A stretch of 10,345 bases of DNA, taken from contig JAIRNM010000194.1 of NCBI GenBank assembly GCA_031258055.1, positions 1 to 10,345 on the forward strand. Reading direction: 5' to 3'. The translations under genes and the position numbers were made by a program. Shown here piece by piece: positions 4,875 through 10,345 of the stretch. Source of the stretch: Bifidobacteriaceae bacterium (GTDB taxonomy: Bacteria > Actinomycetota > Actinomycetes > Actinomycetales > WQXJ01). Under the pieces are notes generated by a model. That model was not told the DNA's origin. It did no database searches and saw only the letters and a list, made by a program, of their open reading frames with translations. Position 1 is the first letter of the stretch, and every line of letters begins with the position of its first letter.

Positions 4875-7800
4875 CTAGAAGCGCAAACAGCAGACGCACC
4901 ATCTACTTTTGTGGTCCTTCGGCTCCCCGCCCTCGGCGGTGAACTTCGACCCGGATACTTTCTGTGAAGCTCCCCAGGTGTTCACCGCCGGTGTTGCCTG
5001 GTTGGTGGCGGTCAGCTTGGCCGCCGGGTTGTCAGCCGAGCACGACTCGGGCGACACCTCGCCCTTGATTCGCCAAAGCTCGACCGTTATGGTCTTGCCG
5101 TCTCCGGTCCACGGGCCGTAGCCGGGCCAGGAGCCGTGACCGACAGCGCCGTTCAGGTCGGTGTCAGCAGCGGCCTCGGGCCAGTCGATTTGCCAGATTT
5201 CGTCAGTGAAGAACACCTTCTGGGTGCCGTCGTTCGTGGCGGTCGAGCGGGTCGCGGCGGTGTGGATCACCGGCACCCGGCGCACGATGGTCGTCTCGAC
5301 CGGCAGCCACAACGGGGTCACCGTGCCTTTGGCTAGGTAGCCCTTGGTCGCGGCGGGCTGTTTGGCCAAGTCGATGCCGAACGCGAAGCCGTAGGCCCCG
5401 TATTCGCCGTAGGCGACGGTGTGGCAAACCCGCTGGGCGTGGTCCTTCCCGGCGGCGGTGAACGTCAGCTCGTAGCTGTCCACGATGGGCAGGGTGTTGT
5501 CAATGCTGGTGGTCTGGGGGCCGGGCACCGCAGAGCGGTACAAGTTGCCGTTGATCTTGACCTCGACAGGCTTGTTCGTGCCCCACTGGTCCAGCCACAG
5601 GTCAGCCGGACTGGCGTGATCCACCCACACCACGTCGCACACTTGGACTGTCGTGTCTCCCTTCGGCTCGGGCACAGTCGCCTCGGCGACCTGGGAGTGG
5701 ATCGCAAGGTCCATCTGCGTGACGTGGGTTTCTAACCGTTGGCCGAACTTGTCAGCCGGATCGTTGTCGAACAACGCGGCGACCTCGGGGGTCTGGTCGG
5801 CCCGCTTGATCTGTCACACCCATGTCCCATACTGCGAGGTCGGCACGGTGAATCCTGCCGGGGCCGGGACCGTCACCGGCTCCCTCCCAGAAGTCGGCAG
5901 GGTCACGTCCACCGTCGCGGTGCCGAGCGCCTTGGCGTCGGCGGGCTGCTGGTCGGAGATCGTGAACGATGACGCCGACCCGGCGTAGTAGACGCCATCG
6001 ACCCTCACGATGGCGGGTTTGCCAGACGGCAGTGCGATCCACTGGTCCTCGGGGTTACCCAAGGAAATGGTGATCGTGTCGTCCGGGGCTTGGCCATTGG
6101 CCCGGTATTGGTCGGGCAGTTTCGAGGCGATGGCCAGCGTCATCGGAACGTAGCCGGACTCGTCGGCCTTCCCGAACGAGTCCTTCGCGTCCCCGGCGAA
6201 CAAAGCTGCGACGGGGGGCGGGCTGGTCGGCCAGGCGAACCTCCCACACCCACGTCCAATGGGTGGCCCCTTGCAGGTCGAACCCGGCGGGCGCGGGCAC
6301 CGTGACGGGTTCGCGGCCCGATGTCGGCAAGGTGATGTTGATGTTCGCCTCGCCCAGTTTGGCAGCGGTCGCGGGCGGCGCGGCCTGCTCGGCGAACGGC
6401 AGCGACGATCCATACAGCGTGCCATGGGCTTTGACTGTGACCGGCCCGCTGTCACGGTCAGTCATCCAGTTGTCGGCCTGGTCCGGCAGATACAGGGTCA
6501 CGGTGTCGTTAGCGGGTTCGCCTTTAGCGACCATACGGCTGGGGGCTTTGGTGGAGACCCAACGTCATCGGTAGCGTGAACAGTTCGGTGGCGGAGAAGT
6601 AGTCGTCGCACCACGAGCCGCCCACGGGCAGGTACTTCGCGTTGCCGCCCTGGTCGGCCCGGTCAAAACGCCACCGGACCGAGTAATACCCGGCCCCAGC
6701 CGTCGCGGGAAGAGGGATGCTGACGGTATCCCACACGCCAGGCCCGGCCAGAGTCGCGGTCGCTTTGCCCGGCAGCACGCTCGCCCCGGCGGGCACGGAC
6801 ACCGAAGCGGCAGTTGCCGCTCGGCGCGGATGATCTGCCCGGCGGCAACCATCGGCACATAGGTCTTGGGCTTGGTCTGTGCCGCGTCTGCCCACTGCGT
6901 CACCGGCCAACTCCCTGAAGTCACAACGGTTTTCACCTTGTCGGCCGCTGTTCCAAGCTTGTTGGGAGCCGGGGTGGTGACCTCGGAAGACACCAATGGC
7001 GTCCACGGGGTTTGATCCGCTGTCGCGGTGTGGTTGCCGGTCAGCGTGGCGAACAGGGGGGGTCAGCACCCGTTGGCTGTTGCTCTCCTCGTGCATCATG
7101 AAACACGGTTGTGGCACGCCGCCGATTTCGACCACCAGAGTGACCTTCTCATCAGCGATCAGATCGTGGGCGGCCCTGATGTCCAGCGAAACAGCATTGC
7201 CCTTGGACTCGACGGTCTTCAATTTGGAGCCGTCGGCGAACGTCGCGTTCGGGCTGGTGATCTCAACCTTCGCCGAATACCCGGCCAGGAAGTGCGCGTC
7301 GGCGCCTTTCAAGCCGCCGCTGACGAGTTTGGCCGCCTCGCCACCGGACACGATCCCGACCCACACCTTGCCCGCGTCCAAGTCAACCTGGACGTAGGCG
7401 TCTTTCGGCCTCGCGTCTTTGGCCTCGGCCACCAAGTCGGCGTAGCGGGACGGGTAGGTGACCGGGATCGAGTCGTGGTACTCGCCCCTGCCGAACTGCG
7501 ACAAAGACACCAACGTCTTGGTGTCGGTGTCCTTCAAGTGGCGGGCGAGCAGGTAAGCGATCTGGGTGGTCTTGTCCGGCTTGCCGTCCTTGACAGCCCG
7601 GCAGACTTTTGTGGCGTTGCCGGGGCCGAGCGAGTTCGGCGGCTGGGTGCCGGGATCGATGCACAACCCGTAGACCCCGCCCACGGTCAGGTTCCCCCAG
7701 AACGTCGAAGCGCCCTTGTAGGTGCCCCACTCGCCGGTCACGTACTCTGCCGCTTGGGCCGCCGGGGCGATGATGGCCGTAGCCCCCAACGCCACCGCCA

Positions 7801-7900
7801 GCGCCACCAACGCCCTCAACAGCAAAGCGAACCTGGAACCGCGCCGCGCCCGCCGTCGGCGGGAACCGGCAGCGTCCCGGATAGGTGGATATTCAGTCAT
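4875..7900 (-). pseudogene. TQXA-domain cell-surface protein, multiply interrupted
   Basis: ATG 7900 follows a strong GGAAGGA at 7906-7912. The protein starts with a basic region and a signal peptide (to about residue 51, APAAQA). A thioester-type TQXA domain follows, with Cys80 in GVYGLCIDPG and TTQIAYLL (111-118). Then come repeated beta-rich domains, each with PMTL at the start and TLPTSGREPVTVPAPAGF near the end. Such proteins can bind host surfaces covalently through a Cys-Gln thioester. Five lesions break it: an extra base in G7 at 7056-7062, a lost base near 6818-6822, an extra base at 6558-6560, an extra base in G6 at 6213-6218, and TGA at 5814-5816 where the repeat has Trp. The indels sum to +2, exactly the offset between first and last frames, giving 1008 codons when corrected. 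The C-terminus (ending CVCCLRF) has no LPXTG, membrane helix or basic tail. Lesions in G-runs could partly be sequencing errors. Confidence 0.82.
5814..6575 (-). repeat. Two tandem copies of a surface-protein repeat domain (protein level)
   Basis: The unit runs from PMTL through a D-T-x-T-I/L strand, D-x-W, a V-x-V-x-G-x-x-Y-x-G/S turn, L-G-x-A, then TLPTSGREPVTVPAPAGF and a closing TWVW-x-x-x-x-ADQ linker. One copy covers about 6575-6220 and the next about 6150-5814. Partial relatives of the unit lie on both sides. The 18-residue signature is encoded at 6280-6333 and 5850-5903. After correction for the indels the units align without gaps at these motifs, and this is what fixes the lesion positions. 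Confidence 0.75.
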
Positions 7901-7905
7901 AGTGG

Positions 7906-7912
7906 TCCTTCC
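7906..7912 (-). promoter_or_regulatory. Ribosome-binding site of the surface-protein gene
   Basis: On the minus strand GGAAGGA lies 5 bases before ATG 7900. It decides this start over the longer open frame back to 8074, which would run into the divergent gene's leader and has no signal-like N-terminus. Confidence 0.8.
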
Positions 7913-7924
7913 CACGCAGGTGTC

Positions 7925-7954
7925 GGCCTCACCTGATAAGAGGTGGGCCGTTTT
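7925..7954. promoter_or_regulatory. Hairpin in the leader of the surface-protein gene
   Basis: GGCC(T)CACCT (7925-7934) pairs with AGGTGGGCC (7941-7949) around a GATAAG loop with one bulged base, and TTTT follows at 7951-7954 on the plus strand. Read on the plus strand it looks like a small terminator, but no plus gene precedes it. On the minus strand it would lie 25 bases upstream of ATG 7900, in the mRNA leader. It may separate the divergent transcripts or regulate the surface-protein gene. Confidence 0.35.
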
Positions 7955-8072
7955 CACCTGGAAGGTGCGCGGAGCAGCCCGCCGAGACCGCCAAGGGATT
8001 GTCCGTGGCCGTCGGTAGGCTTGCAGGCACGGCGTGATATGACGCCGCTTCGAGTCGGCAGACGGGACTGGC

Positions 8073-9230
8073 ATGGGCGATGTCGAGGTGAACGGCGGTT
8101 ATCAGAGCCTGCTCGGCGATCTGGTCGCGCTGCTGGAGCACGCGCGGGATGTGGTGGCGCGGAACGTCAACACTGTAATGACGGCGGAGCACTGGAGCGT
8201 TGGACACCGGATCGTGGAGGAGGAGCAGGCCGGGTCGGAGCGGGCGGTATACGGTGCGGAAACGATGGAGCGGCTGGCCGCTGACCTGACCAGCCGGTTT
8301 GGGCGCGGGTACAGCGTGCAAAACCTGTATTTGATGAGACAGTTCCGGTTGGCCTGGCCGCCGGACCGGATTCTCCAATCGTCGATTAGAGAATCTCCGG
8401 CTCCGCAGATTATCGAATCAGCGATTTGAGAATCCGTCGCCCTGCCCGTCCCCGCGCTGGCTTCTCCTCCAAAGTTGGACTCGCCAGTGTGGGCTTTGTT
8501 GTTCCCGCTGCCATGGACCGCCTATGTGCGCCTGATGGCGGTCAAGAACGACTTCGCTAGGCGGTTCTACGAGACTGAGGCGCTGCGCAACGGCTGGACT
8601 ATCGCCCAGTTGAAACGTCAGATCGCCAGCCAGTTCTACGAAAGAACCGCCCTGTCCAAAGACAAGGCTGCCATGCTTCAGCGCGGCAAGAGCGAAGTGG
8701 TGGAGGTGGGGAGCGAAGCTCCGGTCAGCGCCTCGTTCCGCGACCCGTTCATTTTGGAGTTCCTTGACCTCAAAGACGAATACTCAGAGACCGATCTTGA
8801 AGAGGCCCTCCTCACCCACTTGGCGGAGTTTCTCCTGGAACTTGGCGACGACTTCGCCTTCGTGGCCAGGCAACGCCGTCTCCGCTTGGATGACACGTGG
8901 TTCCGGGTTGATTTAGTCTTCTACCACCGGCAGTTGCGTTGCCTGGTGCTAATCGATCTGAAGCGGGGCCGTTTCTCCTACCAGGACGCGGGACAGATGC
9001 ATCTTTACCTCAACTACGCCCGCGCGAACTGGGTCAAGCAAGGGGAGAACCCGCCGGTCGGCCTGATCCTTTGCGCAGAGAAAGGGGCGGACGAAGCCCA
9101 TTACGCCTTGGACGGGTTGCCGAACGAGGTGCTGGCGGCGGAATACCGGTTGGCACTCCCAGATGAAGACCTGCTGGCCAGGGAACTGGCGCGGACCCGC
9201 CGTGTGCTGGAAGAACGCGCCGACACCTGA
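8073..9230 (+). pseudogene. YhcG/DUF1016-type PDDEXK nuclease, interrupted by one TGA
   Basis: ATG 8073 opens an N-terminal DUF1016 helical domain (YQSLLGDLVALLEHARDVVARNVN, HWSVGHRIVEEEQ, FGRGYSVQNLYLMRQF). A TGA at 8427-8429 (codon 119) stops it. The same frame continues through PLPWTAYVRLMAVKN, LRNGWTIAQLKRQIASQFYERTALSKDKAAML and the PDDEXK core: Asp280 in FRVDLVFYHRQL, Asp295-x-Lys297 in LVLIDLKRG, then QMHLYLNYARANWVK, ending at 9230. Read through, it is 385 residues, close to the family's usual length. These nucleases are linked with DNA processing and often lie near restriction or defence loci. The second half could restart at TTG 8475 without its N-terminal domain, but I see no ribosome-binding site. 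One substitution restores the gene; no frame shift is needed. Its 5' end diverges from the surface-protein gene. Confidence 0.85.
8369..8434 (+). repeat. 39-bp tandem repeat with 27-bp palindromic cores
   Basis: Two 27-bp palindromic segments lie at 8369-8395 and 8408-8434 and match at 22 of 27 bases. The first has 13-base arms pairing at 12 of 13 positions around one central base. The repeat period is 39 bases, so it stays in frame and encodes ILQSSIRES and then IIESAI-stop-ES. The premature TGA of the nuclease gene is the TGA of the second copy, where the first copy has AGA. Confidence 0.8.
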
Positions 9231-9350
9231 ACCGACTCCTCCGTCGCGGATAACGCCTCATCTCGGCGGAACATGATCGGCTCGCCCGTGTAGATGTCCC
9301 CGGCAAGGCTGTTGGGCGCGAGGCCGGTGGGGCGTGAGCACCTTGGCAGT

Positions 9351-9485
9351 GTGACCTACAGGTTGGACATGTTGGAAGCGGCTATCGCCCGTGCCGTCAA
9401 CGAGGGCGACTTGCTGCTAGCCGCGCGACTGCGTGGAGAATGGACGGACCTTTGGAACGAAGCGGTGGGACGGCGCGATGCCTGA
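9351..9485 (+). CDS. Small helical protein of unknown function (44 aa)
   Basis: The preferred start is GTG 9351, giving 44 residues. The frame extends upstream to GTG 9294 (63 residues), and ATG 9369 is a third option; none has a strong ribosome-binding site. The peptide is mostly one or two charged amphipathic helices (YRLDMLEAAIARAVNEGDL, LRGEWTDLWNEAVGRRD). It overlaps the next gene by 8 bases, which suggests translational coupling. No family is recognised. Small helical partners of HTH proteins are common in mobile regions, but a specific role is not supported. Confidence 0.45.
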   Translation: MTYRLDMLEAAIARAVNEGDLLLAARLRGEWTDLWNEAVGRRDA

Positions 9486-9834
9486 GATCACCCCGGCCCA
9501 GGTCCACGACCTGCTCACCGCCACCCAAGACGTCACTCACGCCGTCGATGCCGCCACCCAGGCCCGCGATCACCTTGGCCATTTGTTCATCGACGTGTCC
9601 CGCACCGCCAAAGTGGGCTTGCGCGAGTTGGCTGCTGTGACCGGCCTCCACCACTCCGCGATCCGGGCTGCGATCCGCCGCGCCATCGGCCCCAGCCTGG
9701 GCGACGGCTGGGAGCAACCTTCCCTGATCGATTTCCTGGAATTCATCGAACCGATGCGGCCACTCCTGCACGGGAACACCGATCCCGCGTCCTCTAGCTC
9801 CGTCACGCGACCGGCCCCCGTGATGACGCTGTGA
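9478..9834 (+). CDS. Small HTH-containing protein of unknown function (118 aa)
   Basis: ATG 9478 follows GGTGGGA at about 9464-9470 and lies within the last codons of the upstream small gene. The product is 118 residues. An N-terminal helical region (PEITPAQVHDLLTATQDVT) leads to a likely helix-turn-helix at about 46-70 (VGLRELAAVTGLHHSAIRAAIRRAIG). A short acidic and hydrophobic segment follows, then a Ser/Pro-rich tail. The HTH suggests DNA binding, perhaps as a regulator of a mobile or accessory module. It ends 3 bases before the stop of the convergent gene at 9838, with no room for a terminator between them. The longer in-frame start at GTG 9433 would overlap the upstream gene by 53 bases and is less likely. 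Confidence 0.6.
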   Translation: MPEITPAQVHDLLTATQDVTHAVDAATQARDHLGHLFIDVSRTAKVGLRELAAVTGLHHSAIRAAIRRAIGPSLGDGWEQPSLIDFLEFIEPMRPLLHGNTDPASSSSVTRPAPVMTL

Positions 9835-9837
9835 CTA

Positions 9838-10302
9838 TCAAGCGTGCAGCAAACGGTGGACGGTTGGGTGCGAGACGCCCATCGCCTCGGCGATCTTCCG
9901 CAACGTCAACCCCTCTTTGCGCAGGCGTTGAGCTTCCCAGACCAATTCGGCCTTCTTCGTGACCGAGGTCGGCTGGAGCGGGGGAACCCCTGCCCGGCGC
10001 AACGACCGGATCACCGTGGTGCGGTGGAGCTTGTGTTTCCGGGCCAGCCCCCGGATGGACTCCCCGCTCTGGAACTCGGCCAGGAGACGGGCCGCGTTTT
10101 CAGGGCTGAGCGAGGTTCTAGGTTGTACATCATGAACCACGACCTCGCCCCGAACGTCTTTCAGGAGCCCATCTTGACCGACGCCATCCCAGCCAGAAGT
10201 GCCGTTCGACCAGCGTAAACACAGGTCCATAACCTTGGGGGCAAGGTTCGAGGACCGATACATCTTGGACCCCAAATGTGTCAGGCTGAAACAGTGTGCC
10301 AC
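9838..10302 (-). CDS. Double-HTH DNA-binding protein, recombinase/transposase C-terminus-like, possibly 5' partial
   Basis: From GTG 10302 the product is 154 residues, but the frame has no stop up to the window edge (10345), so the gene may begin outside. ATG 10263 and ATG 10230 are alternative starts. The first 60 residues are not recognisable. Then come two HTH-like segments: SIRGLARKHKLHRTTVIRSLRRAGV (82-106), like the HTH_7 type at the end of serine recombinases and Tn3-type resolvases, and LTLRKIAEAMGVSHPTVHRLL (132-152). Between them is a helix (KKAELVWEAQRLRKEG). No catalytic serine-recombinase domain is visible. It may be a stand-alone DNA-binding protein or a remnant of a recombinase. 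Its stop is 3 bases from the convergent gene's stop at 9834. Confidence 0.6.
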   Translation of the reverse strand: MAHCFSLTHLGSKMYRSSNLAPKVMDLCLRWSNGTSGWDGVGQDGLLKDVRGEVVVHDVQPRTSLSPENAARLLAEFQSGESIRGLARKHKLHRTTVIRSLRRAGVPPLQPTSVTKKAELVWEAQRLRKEGLTLRKIAEAMGVSHPTVHRLLHA

Positions 10303-10345
10303 TGAACCAGCCGTGGGCGGGTGGCTGTAACAGTCCTTCTCTTTC

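Noticed and set aside
4786..4902. 38-codon minus-strand ORF with a hydrophobic start after AAGGA
   Set aside because: It is short, has no recognised family and lies in a rearranged region; kept only as part of the 3'-end finding.
7028..7936. 302-residue plus-strand ORF
   Set aside because: It is antisense to the signal peptide and TQXA domain of the minus-strand surface-protein gene, is rich in Val-Gly-Arg as expected of a GC-rich shadow frame, and has no recognisable motif.
5814..8429. UGA recoding (Trp or selenocysteine) to explain the two internal TGA codons
   Set aside because: One TGA replaces Trp and the other corresponds to Arg (AGA) in the repeat copy, many genes here end with TGA, and no selenocysteine context is evident.
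9231..9306. Protein-like minus-strand reading (DIYTGEPIMFRRDEAL) between genes
   Set aside because: It has no start or ribosome-binding site in place and soon runs antisense through the nuclease gene; it could be a remnant, but nothing supports a gene.

Overview
The window looks like high-GC actinomycetotal DNA (inference from GC-rich codon third positions, GTG starts, a thioester-type Gram-positive surface protein and hairpins without U-tracts). I cannot name a genus. It reads as an accessory region: an insertion-sequence end, a possible secreted toxin cassette, a cell-envelope acyltransferase, two interrupted genes, and small HTH proteins.

Positions 1-631 are the right-hand part of an IS21-family element: the C-terminus of the IstB ATPase, a 13-bp perfect hairpin, a small Cys-containing ORF of unknown role, and 3.4 tandem copies of a 23-bp repeat that probably form the element's multi-repeat end. 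Positions 896-2599 hold a tight two-gene operon. It has a short lipoprotein subtilase with all catalytic residues, then a secreted or membrane-anchored protein built like the SAR2788-type putative toxins: signal peptide, acidic region, hydrophobic hairpin and a His-rich C-terminal domain. A protease plus its putative toxin substrate is the most interesting arrangement here. A GC-rich hairpin follows, then an unrecognised 216-aa gene that overlaps the start of an OafA/YrhL-like acyltransferase-3 membrane protein (ends 4535).

On the minus strand, 7900-4875 is one large cell-surface protein gene: signal peptide, TQXA thioester domain, then repeated beta-rich domains. It is broken by four single-base indels and one TGA where Trp is expected, and it lacks a recognisable LPXTG anchor. 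I could trace the intended reading frame through every lesion; the corrected length is 1008 codons including the stop. Divergent from it, 8073-9230 encodes a YhcG/DUF1016 PDDEXK nuclease split by one in-frame TGA, which lies in the second copy of a 39-bp tandem palindromic repeat.

The window ends with two overlapping small plus-strand genes (9351-9834), the second with an HTH segment. A convergent minus-strand gene (9838-10302) encodes two HTH motifs like those at recombinase or transposase ends, and its frame stays open to the window edge. All functional calls are by reading motifs; no database search was possible.
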